Shown here: piece by piece, positions 1 to 12,676 of the stretch | How the letters are laid out: the number at the start of each line of letters is the position of its first letter | How positions within the stretch are numbered: position 1 is the first letter of the stretch | NCBI GenBank assembly: GCA_026874595.1 | Contig: CM049308.1 | Coordinates: 77,288,124-77,352,123 of the forward strand | DNA length: 64,000 nt | Source: Sipunculus nudus | Lineage: Eukaryota; Annelida; Sipuncula; Golfingiida; Sipunculidae | Direction: 5' to 3' | Made by a program: the position numbers and the translations under genes | The notes under the pieces: generated by a model | Seen by the model: only the letters and a program-made list of their open reading frames with translations | Databases searched by the model: none | Told to the model about the DNA's origin: nothing

Positions 1-1003
1 AGTGGTGACATGCAGTGCCAATCATTACAGTGTTACGGTGAACGAAGTGTCTAATTAATGGAAATTTATTTTTTATAAAGTATTAATAATTGTGGTAATG
101 GTAGGCGAAGGAGTGCCTTAGTACCTTTATCCGCAGTGACATCTCAGTGACATCTCAGTGTAGTACAGACACTGATATTTGTAATTTAAATAGCAGTAAA
201 TGAAGTATGGGTCAAAACTAACAACTGTTGTAAGCAAGATATATCAATTATAGTAATAGATCATAGACTAGAGGTAAACACAGAACAGGGGGTCTGTCCG
301 CTTCCATAGCTTCTCAAACCCGGCCAGCGTTTGATGGTTAAACTTCGTATGATATGCTAACCTTAGGTGTTTCAGTGACGACACTGTGTATACAATGATA
401 ATGATGAACACATTTGCTATGTTAACAAATCGGCATTTGTAGAATTTGTACATCGACGGGATACAGTGTACATTCTGTAGTGTAAAGACAGAAAATAAAC
501 GTTATCAAATGGCAACGCGGGCTATCATGTGAGCAAGCCGTGCGTTCCAGTCATTAATGAACGTATTCATATTCCTTATGCATGTTTTATACTCACAAAG
601 GTACGGCCTGAAACCTATTGACGCAACCAGGGCTTGTATGAGGCAGCGAACAAGTCCATAACACTATATGAAGGTCCCGTTGTGGCCGATACAATGTATA
701 CAGGGTCGCTTGTAGAGGGCGTAATTAAACATATCTATTTTGCCTCATTGTTATACGCATACGTAACACAGGAATATGGGGACGTTGGCTACTGTCCCTA
801 CAATGGAAAACGTTGCTATAAGTGAGGCGGCACTTTTTCAGTGGTAAATCGCTTAATTTTGATTTTTAACTGAAATTATCTATTCTTTCTGCATTTCGAC
901 TGCAAGTTGCAAGTTGCATGTTATCATAAATAAATGTTTCCCCTTGAAGAGTATAACTGTAGAATAATGTAACACGAAAAGAATCATATCAAATTTAATT
1001 AAT

Positions 1004-1010
<7 letters not shown>

Positions 1011-1062
<52 letters not shown>
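1011..1062. repeat. (TA)n microsatellite
   Basis: About 26 uninterrupted TA units. The tyrosine/isoleucine-rich frames through it are artefacts. Confidence 0.95.
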
Positions 1063-1065
<3 letters not shown>

Positions 1066-4000
1066 GTTAATACCATGTGAAATACATGGCAGCATTTAAA
1101 CTGCTTTATTTTGAGTCTTTATATACACATATTTACACACAAATACACATGTACGCACTCACCCACGCACACACACACACATAATACATTTATCCTGCTT
1201 TATTTGGATCGTCCGTTATATACAGAGGTATGTGTCCACGCATTACTTAAATCACCTGTGAAGTTTCATCCAACTTTCGGAACGATAAACTGTTTGTCTC
1301 AAAAAGTGCGGTCCAAGAGCTATTTCATGCACCGATCCATGATAAGAGACCATAAGTCACATTTTATTTACTTCAGGGTCCCAGACCAAGAACTTGAACA
1401 TGGAGGGGAAAAAAACCTTATACTTGCACCTGTAAGGTATAAATATTGACGATTCAGATATAAATCTACCTGAACTACCTGAACTCCGATATAGTCAAGT
1501 ATGTTGTAAACAAGTAAGGTAAGACCTCAGAGAAATTCAGCTGCCTTCATTAAGCCGTCTTAACATTAGGTCTATTCACCGCCACCGTACGTGCCGACTT
1601 ATCTTCTCGGTAATAACACCAACTCGCCGGATAAGTCAGATTGTTGTGGCCATAAACCTCGGCAGACTTATGGGGTGTATACTGAGCCGCTTACATGAGG
1701 ACCCCTCTTGTTGACCGTGTTCTATTGTTAACTTTGTATGCTCGACAGGTACAGGTTCGTTTTGGTGTATGTTCTTGGCAGAATAGGTTCATTAGACTGG
1801 AGTTGTATATATATACATATATCAATAGCAGCATACAACCCGCTGGCTAAATACTAACTAGATCGGGACTGCATGGGTTCCTTAACATATCGCTTCCATA
1901 AACTGTCGAGTGAAATTACCATGAAGATCCAACAAGGAAAACAACTTTAGTGATGTAAGCAAAACAACTTGCTAACTGGATGCGATTTTAGGAGAATAAC
2001 CAACATATATATACATTATAAATCTACTGGAGAAGTTCGCATTCCTCGACACCCAACAGATGCAGTTCCCTCTTAGTGAGAACAAACTGACAGCAAATTA
2101 ACTACGTAACAGCAGGACAGAAGTCGAAATTGAGTGAGCAACAGCCAGACGTGGATCCTTTGCCCAAGGAGAACTCTCTTTAGCTATATATGAGAGAAGA
2201 TCAAGTATCCATTTCATTACAACAAGTTTCGATTTTTCTCTAAAATAATTCCTCATCACTATACAACCAACGGAGAAAATCGCTTATCCAGCTCTTCTTG
2301 CACGGGTATCATTAATATTTCAGGTTAGTAATACCTGTTAGTTCACAGCAGCAATTTACATATCATAACTTGAGAAACAAGCGTTTGCCAGCGGTACCGC
2401 AATACACGTAAACCTGTATATTAGACACGTGCGCCAGAGCCATGTATGTTGATATCGATTTGGTGTACATCGATTGACCAGCCTTTATCCGGACTTTATG
2501 GAACAACACGAGGTATTTAGACCAGCAGGAAGACTGGACGTTCGTTATTTGTAGCGTGTTAACCTACGTTTTGACATGTATGGATTCGGAAGCTAGCGCC
2601 GGCTGAGTTGTCGGAAGTTTCTGACTCGTCGAGGTTTGCGTTCTGTGCTAAATTTGATCTGATATTCAGACGCGTTTCGTTAATATATCGGCACACGAAG
2701 GTCTTACTTCATCTGAACACTGCTCGCTGTTTTATAGGCCTCATGATGGCATATTTGAAGGACGCCTTCTCATCTATAATTAACCTCAGGTTATCTCTTG
2801 TGATCTATGAAATCAACATTATCTCTGGTGAAATCGTCTGCATTATGAAATCGACATTATCTCTGCATGGTAAAATCGGCTGCACTATGAAATCGACAGA
2901 CTGACTGCAAACTTAGTTTCTGAAGTTTCCTGGATCTCATGGAAGTTCACAATATTGAAAGAAGCCTCAGCTATTATAAATAAGCTTGGAGTATCTGTGA
3001 TGTAATTATCTTCTGCGTTGAAATAGACATTATATACACTTCATTTAATTTTCCGGTTTTGAACGTCTCACGATGGTTCGCCGTTACTGAAACAGGCCTT
3101 CGCTATCGTCAGCAACTTTGAAATGTATAGGATAAACTTGTCTTCTGGATGTAATGAAAACTGTATGCGAATTTTTATATGATGTCATTCATTCCACTCC
3201 GGGATGTAGAATAAGAGTTTCAACGTTTTTTTTCAAGTGATCGATTACATGGAGAGGCAGATACTAGAGGTTCTGACATATATTCAATATATCGAAAAGA
3301 CAAATGCATGATATAGTTGACGCTCAGTGTGTTGACGAGTTACGTATTGTGTCGCATTTACTTTCAAAATCTTCGGCTGTGGAATAAGAACTGGTCTTGT
3401 TGCCATCATTTTCACTTTCATAAGGCAAGGAATGATAGCGAAACAGGGGCAACATAGAGCCAGAAATGCCAAAATGTAACCAAATACAAAGGACGATAGA
3501 TAGATCAAACAGCAAAATCAAAACTCAAGGTAGGAGTTGATTTATAACATTTCTTTTCTGCTTTTAGGTTAGACATTGATTTTTTTTGGTGAGAAACTTG
3601 ACATTACATTTTATCGACAAACAGGAAATATTAATGCTGCCTGCCTTGTCATGGTGGTCAATTTATGCGACCTAACTCCCACATATTCATCAGGGGTGAA
3701 GGTAAAATAAATCTGTCAGAATAAACACAATTGTGAATTAGAATATTGGCTTTAAACCTGCTGAAAGGGATAAAAATGGTATATACATTTATTATGTCCT
3801 TGTAAATCTGTAACAGTTTCAAACAGACATCCCCAAATAAGAAAACATGATAAAACATGATAATCATTCACTAAAGCCCTAAAATATAATTCGCCTTTCA
3901 TGATTTCATGTATATACTCTTTGAGTAGAGGTTATTTTTTAAGCCCAACACAAATTCATATATTAATACATCGAGTCGCATGATTTGAGTGACATTGATG

Positions 4001-5211
4001 TAACAGACGGCAGTTCCTGATAAACTTTAAGGACCAACTAAGTAGGAAACCCACAAATTGGGCAAAGTGCTAATTTTCTTTGAAGATACTTCAAGGGGAA
4101 AATGTATATTTTCCAGCAGATCGCTTCTACATTACAACAGAATGAATAACGTCATATCCAGATTTGTAATTATGAGGGCTTAAACGATTTAGAATTCTAA
4201 AGGCCGGCATGAGCTCTGATCATTTGAACAAATGTGATCTGACATGGGCTACCCCCGCAAAAACGCACACCGACCGATCCCTTTGGTGCTGTGACTGGTG
4301 GCGTGTGAAGGCAAGCTGAATAAGTCTTATTGTGGTTAGCATCGATCGAGGTAGATACGACACAGCAATTACGAATATAAATCCTCCAAATTCAACCTTG
4401 TATATCCTGAGCTACGCACCAGCTTGCTAAGAGCGGGGATTAACTTGTCGCGGGGGTATGTCTAAATGAGTGAAACAAACATGCTCGGTAAATATTTATC
4501 GCCTGTGTGTAATCGGGGCTTAATTCGGCTCTCTATCAGCTCTCTATAGTGATCTGTAAAACTACAGACTGTTTTGTGTACGTGAAATCCCATACTTTTT
4601 GTTAAGGCACAAACCTGCAAAAACAGAACCTAAAGTATGATCCTCTACATGGTATACCAACAATGCAAGGTATAAATATACAGTGTTGAGCTATAGTACG
4701 CGTTCTACTAGTAGTTCTAGACTAGGAACTGGTTGAATAATCAATCATTTAAAGGTAACCTTAATATTGATTACAACATGCCACGGAGAATTAATTGCAT
4801 TCCAGTCCCGTGATATAATATTTAAGTATTTTATATATAATATAAAAGTTTAAAATCAACATCAGAGACCAAGAACGAACATAGATCTTTTGTTGCAACA
4901 TTTAGTATCGTCAGTAATAGTATCAAACTCATGCTAATTACATGTAAACATTTAAACAATTACATGTAACTTAAGCACTCTCAGAACAGAACGAAAACCG
5001 GGAAAATATTTATTTGTGCTTAAATAGTTTTGCTTGAAAAATAGGACATCTTGTAAAATATTTTACCGATAATATATTCACAGAGAACACTTCTTGACTT
5101 GATTCTTTTAAAATTTTATATTTGTTTACATTTGACATGAGTACAGAGAAACCTTGAACCTTATTGGATTTCAGTTGTAAAGAAATTCATACTTCGAAAT
5201 AGCTTTCATGT

Positions 5212-5228
5212 TTTGTTTTTCTTGATAG
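5212..5228 (+). other. Candidate 3' splice site upstream of the 480-aa reading frame
   Basis: The T-rich tract ending TTTTTCTTGATAG is the best acceptor near the reading frame. An exon starting at 5229 would carry about 127 nt of 5' UTR before the ATG at 5356. The main frame has a TGA at 5266-5268, so an exon beginning here cannot bring upstream coding sequence in that frame. The gene therefore probably has a non-coding first exon further upstream. The splice itself is an inference. Confidence 0.4.
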
Positions 5229-5264
5229 GTGGAACACATACTTTGCAGATAAAAGTCAAATTAG

Positions 5265-5342
5265 ATGACAAGTCTTCACGAGGTTCAGTGCAGAACGTGG
5301 TTTGATCGGGAGGTGGCCTTATTTAAAAGAAGAATCATCTGA
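5265..5342 (+). other. Upstream ORF, 25 codons
   Basis: An ATG at 5265 opens a frame (MTSLHEVQCRTWFDREVALF and on) that ends at TGA 5340-5342, 13 nt before the ATG at 5356 and in a different frame. If the transcript includes this region it would act as an upstream ORF that can lower translation of the main frame. It could instead mark a diverged or frameshifted original N-terminus. No functional evidence beyond position. Confidence 0.35.
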
Positions 5343-5355
5343 AATCCATCCAGGA

Positions 5356-6798
5356 ATGGAACCACAATTTCGAACGTATTTTAGAGAGGGTCCGTCAAAA
5401 TACCAGATTAGGTTGGAAATAAACCGAAGCAAGACGATGGACTGGGTAACAGAGAACGAGAGGAAGGGTTGGTACAACGCCAGGAACATTAAGATACACC
5501 GACGTTTAGAGGAGTGCCGGACTAAATACGCCTTGACCCCCAGGGTCAACGAAAATTGCTACGCGGAGAAGGAACGGAGATCAAGTAAATCTGTCAAATC
5601 TCTTCCACGGGAACTAGTATATTCAAAATTCGTTGTGGCTTCACCACGTGCAGATCTGTCACCGGAAGTCAAGAAAAAGCTCACCCCAGCGTCAAGGACA
5701 TCCGTTTGGAGTAATTTAAATCCCGCAGTGACTATTCACAATCGTTCGATAACGTCCGAAAGTCAACCACACTATCCTGGAAATCAGGAAACGATTTTCA
5801 AACGTTCGGTATCTGCGGAAAATCAGTCATGTTATCCTCAGAACCAGGAAACGAGGAAGTTTAGTCTACCAAAATCTCTTCCTCGTAAAAATGCGCCAAC
5901 TAAGCACAAAGTTCAATTTTCGCAGCCCCCCACTCCAAAAACTCACACAATCCACAATATGGACAATCAAATAGATACTAGTGACGCCGTCTGTGGGTTA
6001 TTCCCAGAAACAATGCAGGAGGAGTTTAATGTACATCCGGTAACCCCATATGCGAATGCGTCAAATCCACCTCCAAATACACCTTGCCTCACAGCCGGCT
6101 CTCGTGGCAAAGCTAAACACAATGACGGATTTTTTAAAGGGGAACAGACGGATCATTATTCCACTTGGGAAAACACTCAGCGTCAAACAGGAGTGGATGG
6201 TTCATTTGATCCAACGAGGAATATTTGGATTTCTAGTGCCAAAGAGGAATTTTCGTCAAGCCACCCTTTTGTAAACAATTTATCGTTGCCACATATCGCT
6301 GAGCGAGAATTAAAAATAAGCACTGGTACTCCCAGTGCTGAACCGGAAACCAGGAGGGATTTTCCAGAAGTAACTTCTTGCCAGAACTCGTCGACAGATC
6401 TCAAAGACAGCAAAGTAAATTCTGAAAAACGCCTCACCCAAGAAAACACTGATCCATCCTGTCCACAAAGAACGGCGACTGAACAGCTAATAAACACCGC
6501 GGATCTCCCGAAACTTAGCACCGCTCAAATACCGGAACCGGAAAAAAGAACATCAGACAGTTCCGTTTTTACGATACCATCCATACGGACCTCAAACCGT
6601 AAAGTTCCCAATGCAAAGAATCTCTACGAAGAGACAAAACTTCAAAGGTTGAAGACTAAAGTAGGGTTTGGGGTTGATGAAAATTCTTTAGGATTCTTGT
6701 ATTTTAATATGAGGCCTCCCGGTCGGGCAAGTGATGATCCGATCCTAACACAGTCATCAAAGTCGAACACCACACTCCTAAATGGCGAGAATTTATAG
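5356..6798 (+). CDS. Uncharacterised basic, low-complexity protein (480 aa)
   Basis: This is the longest open frame in the window and runs unbroken through about 1.5 kb of AT-rich DNA, which makes chance unlikely. I chose the ATG at 5356 for its strong context (GGAATGG) and because a stop at 5266-5268 limits extension upstream. The protein has no signal peptide or membrane segment. Residues about 20-75 are charged and probably helical (WVTENERKGWYNARNIKIHR and following). The middle is rich in S, T, N, Q, P and K and looks disordered. A 60-bp internal duplication gives two versions of RS(I/V)(T/S)-x-x-x-Q-x-x-YP-x-NQET at about residues 130-146 and 150-166. A second ordered-looking block (NLYEETKLQRLKTKVGFGV, then GFLYFNMRPPGR) lies at about 420-457. 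I do not recognise the family. It may be a lineage-restricted or fast-evolving protein. It may be intronless in its coding part, though a further exon cannot be excluded. Confidence 0.75.
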   Translation: MEPQFRTYFREGPSKYQIRLEINRSKTMDWVTENERKGWYNARNIKIHRRLEECRTKYALTPRVNENCYAEKERRSSKSVKSLPRELVYSKFVVASPRADLSPEVKKKLTPASRTSVWSNLNPAVTIHNRSITSESQPHYPGNQETIFKRSVSAENQSCYPQNQETRKFSLPKSLPRKNAPTKHKVQFSQPPTPKTHTIHNMDNQIDTSDAVCGLFPETMQEEFNVHPVTPYANASNPPPNTPCLTAGSRGKAKHNDGFFKGEQTDHYSTWENTQRQTGVDGSFDPTRNIWISSAKEEFSSSHPFVNNLSLPHIAERELKISTGTPSAEPETRRDFPEVTSCQNSSTDLKDSKVNSEKRLTQENTDPSCPQRTATEQLINTADLPKLSTAQIPEPEKRTSDSSVFTIPSIRTSNRKVPNAKNLYEETKLQRLKTKVGFGVDENSLGFLYFNMRPPGRASDDPILTQSSKSNTTLLNGENL

Positions 6799-9176
6799 CA
6801 AACGCATGGGATTTACCAGCGTACCTCTACCATTTCACTTCTTTTGTACATCACTGATTTTTGTCGATGGTAGTGAATTAAGCCTCACGATGACGTACAT
6901 GTTTATACACATTTGAAACAATACATAAGATTGGACTCGGTCGATAGACTTTCAATGACTGATCATTGATATTTTCCTAGAAAGAATGTCCAGATATACA
7001 TGTATTTAATCCCAGACATTGTAACATGAATTGGAAAACATAGATCTCAATCAAATCTTTGATTTAAAGTGCAAGCGATATTCCATAGATGCCGCGACAA
7101 AAATATTCTTCGGAATCGTCGGTTGTTTTTTTTTCTGGATCACCATATCCTCGCCAATTTTGTCACCTCATTCATTTAAAATCATTGAAAAATAAGTAGA
7201 ATTCGTGTTGCACCATTTCAAGAATTCAATTTGCTTTATGCAAGTTATCAGCGTGTTTTGTATCGTCTTGTAAAATAAGAAAAATTGGCTCTTTTTTTGC
7301 CTGAAAGTCAGCAAAACAATTTATATTTTGGTGTGGCCTTATTGACTCATCAAGGTAACTCCATCACCCAAGTATATATTGATTTTACCTGCTACCTGTC
7401 ATAAAAGCAGATGTTGCATAAGTCTCCAGGTCTGTCACATCAAACAGAATTATCCATACGTGCTAGAGGTGCCTGTTACAGCAAAGCCTGTTAAAGGCCA
7501 GAAGCAGATCGAAAGCCATTTATCATCTGGCAGTGAGACAATACTGCAAACCTGCCCAACACCGTCCTGATCAATTAAGTCTATTGTGTCTTTTTATTCA
7601 GTAAACAAATCGGCTTTCCTGTACCAAGGTCGTGCAGGAACAGACAATTTAACCGCTGAAGGGGCCTTAGCAACAATTATTACCAGCTGTTCCTACCACC
7701 TGACAATGACAATAAATTAACTCATTATTCATGAAGATATCATGTGTATATGTGTTTGTGTGTGTGCAAAGGACAGAGGGAGAGAAAAGAGAGAAAAAAA
7801 GGAAAAGAGAGAGAGGGAAAGAAAGAAAGAGAGAGAGAACAATAGAAAGAGAGAGAAAATAAGAACGAAAGAGGGAGAGATGGAGGGGGGGACATATGCG
7901 ACATATATGAACTTTACCCCGAGCTACTAAACACAATTAACTGAAGGTAGCGTTGCCAAACATAATTCATTCGTAGACTTAACGACACCAGCGATCCATA
8001 TAAATTAGACGTGACAGCCAATATACAGTCTCGTGTCCATTGTAACTAGAGCTGACTCAGACATCAGCAAACTGTTCATAAGATATCTGATACACTATAC
8101 CACTCTTAATTTGCTAAGAGTATTGCTAATCCCGTTCCTTCATGAATTATGCCATGGGCTTTCAAGAGGCGCAGTCATAACGACGGATGCAGTGCGGAGT
8201 GAGAAGGGAGAGATAAAATATAGCTGCTCATTGACACAATGTTGATCTACATCAGTGGTGCACCTGATATCGAAGTTGATAAAAGGCCATATCCGATTCT
8301 CAATTACATTATAAACAGCACTGATAAAATTATAAACGGAATTGTTTTAAGACTATGTTCTGGCACACTTGTCTCGCTCATTCATTATGAAATAATAATT
8401 AACATGGGTCTTTTTCTAAATCCAGGCGCATCTCATCAAAATTGATTAATCGCCTTGAGTGTTGTTGCAAAGAAAATCAATTAACAATATTATGCATTGT
8501 GTTTGTGACGGATTTTTATCAGTATGCATTTATTCCATTAAGGTATGAGCCTCCCTGTTAATCAAGAAAATCTGATGTTGTGTTCGTAAGATGAGTAAAC
8601 GTTTGCTGACGTTTGGGTTTGGCGAGGCATGTGCCCATGCATATTTAACAGGCGTCAAATATTACCCAGTATATACAAACTAAAACTAGTGAGGTGTTTG
8701 TTATTCACGGAAACAGACGACAGAAGATAGTAACGTGAAACAGGTAATGGAGTCTCTGATAAGCCCAAGACATGACAAAAAAAGATATATTTGTTAAAGA
8801 CAAATTTCACTTTACATCACAAAGTGGTCACATTTACATTTGTTCTTACACAATCCATATACACACTGTTTTACGAAAGCCGTCATTGCCGTATACAGCC
8901 GCCAGGGTGCTGGCTCAAAACTGTAAGGATATTCCAGCTGATGAGACCTGGGGGAAGCTTCATGCATTCGCCCGATTCTTTATAATATTGCGTTACTGAC
9001 TTGCATAATTTGCTCAAGTTATCTTGAGGCCCATGGATTTTTCTTTTGAATGTGTTATCTTTGATAGGGTCAAAGCAGTCTGAGGACATAAAAAACACGA
9101 CGCCCGATGCAAACAGTGAACACGGGGAATAAGTTATAGGAATTGTAATGTGACCACTCCATATACGTTAAACTAT
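6799..9176. other. 3' flank of the 480-aa gene and intergenic DNA
   Basis: No further gene is supported. The first canonical AATAAA on the + strand that I noticed after the stop is at 7711-7716. It is rather distant, so the true poly(A) site is uncertain. A GA-rich tract lies at about 7768-7890. Confidence 0.4.
7768..7890. repeat. Polypurine (GA/GAAA) low-complexity tract
   Basis: Almost pure purine on the + strand, with GAGA, GAAAGAAA and GGGA motifs. It produces an artefactual K/E/R-rich frame on + and an S/L/F-rich frame on the other strand. Such tracts can form triplex DNA. Confidence 0.85.
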
Positions 9177-10057
9177 AACAAGTGACCCAGGGGTCATGAC
9201 GCTCAGTTAATCTCTGACACTGGGAAATTCTCTCGTCTTGATGTTATGATCTGGTGAAAAATATTTGTTCAAAAACCTTGAACAGTCTGTAGAAAGACTT
9301 CCAGAGTGCTCAAAATCATGTGTTTGCCACAGTTCTTAGAAAATAGGTAAGAGTGACCTTATTTAAGGTTTCCATGAAGAACTCCCTGGATGCTCAGTTA
9401 GAAGTATCTAAGTCAAACTACTATGACTTGTCTATCCGGCTTAAAGGTTATTCAAATCAAAACCTAATTTCAGGTTTTCGTGAACATTTACCCAGGACCT
9501 CCCTGAAAGCCTCATTAGAAGATTCTTGGCCAAATGGATATACTTTCTGAAACGTCTGACTCTCAGGGTACTCAAAATCATGTTTTTGGCCAGAAGTTCA
9601 CAGAATACAGGTCACCATGACCAAATTTCACCTTTCTGAGATTTACAATTTATAATGGACACAATTTGTGCCATATCGGAATATCTGGGTGCTCAAAATC
9701 ATGTTTTTGGCCAGTCGCTCGCAGAATACAGGTCATCATGACCTAGTTGCAGGTTTCTCAAAACATTTGCACAGAACCTGGATGTCGTGTTGGATAATTC
9801 TAGGTCGAACAGATAATATTTGAGGTCATCTGAACTTTAGGTTGTCAAATAATGCACAAACAGGCCCAATAACTCATAGAATATAGGTCGCAGTGACCTA
9901 TTTAGGTGTCCGGATTTTTTTCTGGACCTCTCCGGATTTTATGTTAAAAGATTCCAGGTCCAAAGGTAACGATTTGTGCCTTGTTAACGGACAACCGGCT
10001 GTCCGGATAAAGGATGATCGCTATAGCTCAGATGACACAGTCAGCTGAGCTAAAAAT
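9177..10057 (+). mobile_element. Dispersed repeat with hairpin terminus, copy A
   Basis: It begins with AACAAGTGACCCAGGGGTCA and ends with the inverted pair AGCTCAGATGAC / GTCAGCTGAGCT at 10025-10052. Inside are degenerate sub-repeats of roughly 120-150 bp sharing CTCAAAATCATG, a GGCCAG segment and GAATACAGGTC. No coding frame. The same ends recur at 17.6, 21.2, 38.0 and 39.7 kb, so it is a transposon-derived non-autonomous family. Its class is uncertain. Confidence 0.65.
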
Positions 10058-10803
10058 GAAACAATAAAAGTACTTAAATTAGTATAAATTACACTGTCCG
10101 CTTCGCAATGATGAGCCAGAGGGACGTCTATAATTGTATTATTATTAGTATTTGCATTTGTTTATATATTATTGGCAAAATATTTCATTTGTTTACCTAA
10201 ATATAGTGTTAACTCCATTATGCTGTGCCATTTTTATTTACTCCAAATATTTTTACAAACCCAGCCTTTTGATATGAATTATAAATTAAAACTAAGTCTT
10301 CCTCAGCATAATACACAGGCACATGGGTGTATCCATAAAACGCTACTTGTTTTTGTGCTGAACCAAAAGAATAACTGCACGTCAATTCTCACAATGTTCA
10401 CGCTAAAATTGTCTGTATAACCGCTATACTGTATATATATTACAACGAAAGAAATCTTTCGAATCCTTTCATTTTTCAAGGAATACCGATTTTGTCTTTT
10501 CATCATACCCTTGGTTATATTAGTCAGTGTAATGACCAGACAATACGCGCTCATTTCTAAGCATCAGGCACGTGCTTGGTCCTTCGCGGATTTCCGAATC
10601 GCGTACACGGTTATTGCTTTGATCAAGGCCAAAGCTATTCATGAAATAAACAACACTATCAGATCATAGTTATGGCGCAGGATGCCAGGCGGAGGTTATA
10701 CACAGTGTGGAGATCCTCTTATTATATGTTGAGAGACACATGTGCGAACTGTGGAGAGTATAAATGTTGCGGAACGGGTGGCGTTGTCGAATCTGGGGTG
10801 AAA

Positions 10804-10825
10804 CCCCCCCCCCCCCGGGGGGGGG
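10804..10825. repeat. Poly-C/poly-G junction (C13G9)
   Basis: Thirteen C followed directly by nine G, an inverted homopolymer able to form a snap-back hairpin. Length is likely to be polymorphic or affected by sequencing error. Confidence 0.9.
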
Positions 10826-11065
10826 TTCTATGGCGTACCACCTCATTCCCTCCCTCTTTTTTTCAACTTTTTACTTTGACACCAAATCAGATTATATGGT
10901 TCAATGCAGCTTGAGAACTGTCTATTGTCTTAGCCCCATACCAACCAGAACACCTACCACGTATATATTTTATAATAATAAAGAAAGAGGGACGCCTTTT
11001 CGGTATTGAATATATTTTTTAATAAATAAGTTATCTAAAAGGCGTCACTCTTCCTCTTTCTGTAT

Positions 11066-11098
11066 ACACACACACGTGTGTGTGTGTTGGTGTGTGTT
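11066..11098. repeat. (CA)n(TG)n microsatellite
   Basis: ACACACACAC followed by GTGTGTGTGT makes a palindromic dinucleotide tract that extends into TGGTGTGTGTTT. Confidence 0.85.
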
Positions 11099-11790
11099 TG
11101 AACATCTGAGACAAATGAAAAAGGCATGTATAGTGTATAAAGATACTTTTATTCAGAGAGTACCGTGCGTTTGCAAACATATCATTTGTAAAAATGGAGC
11201 GTGAAATGAAATACCACAAACCATCTAACAATGAGGACGAGAACAGACGACTTTAAATTACACGATGGTCCTGGCGCAACAAGACCCCAATACACAACCC
11301 TAAGTCAAAGGAATAGGTATAAATAGTCCCAATGATTTCTTTTAAATATTTATTTAATTTGAGAGACAGCTAGACTCTATAAACGGCTTTTTAACTCTTA
11401 GCCAATTATATTTTACAAATTAAAAGGAACCTTTTTAAAACTTTATTGTGTGCCTATGTTCCCTTTATTTCACATAGGGAATACTAGGTGGTGCTTAACG
11501 ACAAAGGTTTTTTTTTGTTGTTGTTTGGGGGACCGTCAATTACTTTGATCCTGTTCTTACACTGGAAACCGTAAAATTGTACAACTCCTATTGCGCTGTC
11601 ACGAATAACTTTCTGAATAAATAAGAAAAAAGCTCTCATAAAATTCACAACACATAATGACAATTTATAAGGTCAACAAACTGGAAAATAATGTCACATG
11701 AATCAATATTTTTAGAAACAGCATGTACGGTATTTTGTGGCTACTCCATAAATTTCACCACAAACTGAGATCACAGGGTTTGTGAAATAG

Positions 11791-11794
<4 letters not shown>

Positions 11795-11863
<69 letters not shown>
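11795..11863. repeat. (TA)n microsatellite
   Basis: About 34 TA units without interruption. Confidence 0.95.
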
Positions 11864-11865
<2 letters not shown>

Positions 11866-12662
11866 TAAATGTTCTAATTCTCTTTTTCCCTTTCTCTTGG
11901 AAACATAGTAATGAACAGTATGGGAGTCAAACAGAGGGAAAGGATTGTGGTGAAGTGCTTCCGGCTATTGCCAACACCTCCATGTAATTTCTTAAAATAA
12001 CTGATTTTATTTTGTTACTAAAACTGTGACAATCATATGAGATCTATCTAAATCACATTGCACATTTACGAAAAGTTGAAATCATAAATTGAAAGTTGCT
12101 TAAATCCCATCAAAACACAAGACAGATCGACAGTACAACACAAGGATACAATATAATTCATGTGCATAAAACACAGCAAGAAAAACACAACAATCCGTGA
12201 GATATATGTCTGATTCACAACAAAGTGGAATGTTGGAATGGGTCCGCATTGCCATCTTGCGGCTGTTTATCATATTATCTATTTTTGCTGATTACGCTTC
12301 GTACTCCCGTCCACAAAATTTGCTGCCATCTGCAGGTGATTTCCAGTATTAATTTGAATCTCAAGGAAAACAGATGTACAGAACATGTAACACTGATTAC
12401 TTGTGAAATTCCTCAAGATATTATCCTCAGATGTAAAAGAAACTTTGCCAACGACAAACCAGTATAAAATACAGATTTCCTTTCTAAAGACCTTTTTATC
12501 AATCATACATAAACCAACAAAAACTTTCATTTACTAAACCAACAATCACTGTCAAAGAGCATGCATGTGTCAAATCAGTTTCAGTTATTTAAAAGATTTC
12601 AGTAATGTTATGTGCAATCCACAGATACTTGGACAATCACTCTGGAGTTGAAACGCTGACAG

Positions 12663-12676
12663 CCCCCCCCCCCCCC
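12663..12676. repeat. Poly-C tract
   Basis: Fourteen C residues followed by a CT-rich stretch. Confidence 0.9.

Larger units (their letters stand above)
1..5228. other. Intergenic or 5' flanking DNA, no supported gene
   Basis: No open frame here is long or recognisable enough to call. It holds a short GTGACATCTCA direct repeat near 136-165, a (TA)n run at 1011-1062, a CA-rich stretch near 1125-1185, and two less AT-rich blocks (about 1540-1700 and 4200-4560) without long frames. Untranslated 5' exons of the gene at 5356 could lie here, because a good splice acceptor ends at 5228, but no donor can be assigned from sequence alone. Confidence 0.5.

Noticed and set aside
634-825. 63-codon + frame near the left end
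   Set aside because: It has mixed composition and no stop for 190 nt, but begins at a TTG, has no recognised motif and no clear donor.
1111-1449. 112-codon + strand frame
   Set aside because: The first third is a CA microsatellite translation (HTHTH). No splice context or family.
2608-2904. 98-codon + frame
   Set aside because: The C-terminal half is an imperfect repeat of 'atgaaatcgacattatctct'. No other coding signal.
10672-10914. 80-codon + frame with CANC and KCC motifs
   Set aside because: It looked like a small zinc-binding peptide, but it runs into the C13G9 tract and has no convincing splice signals or second metal-binding pair.
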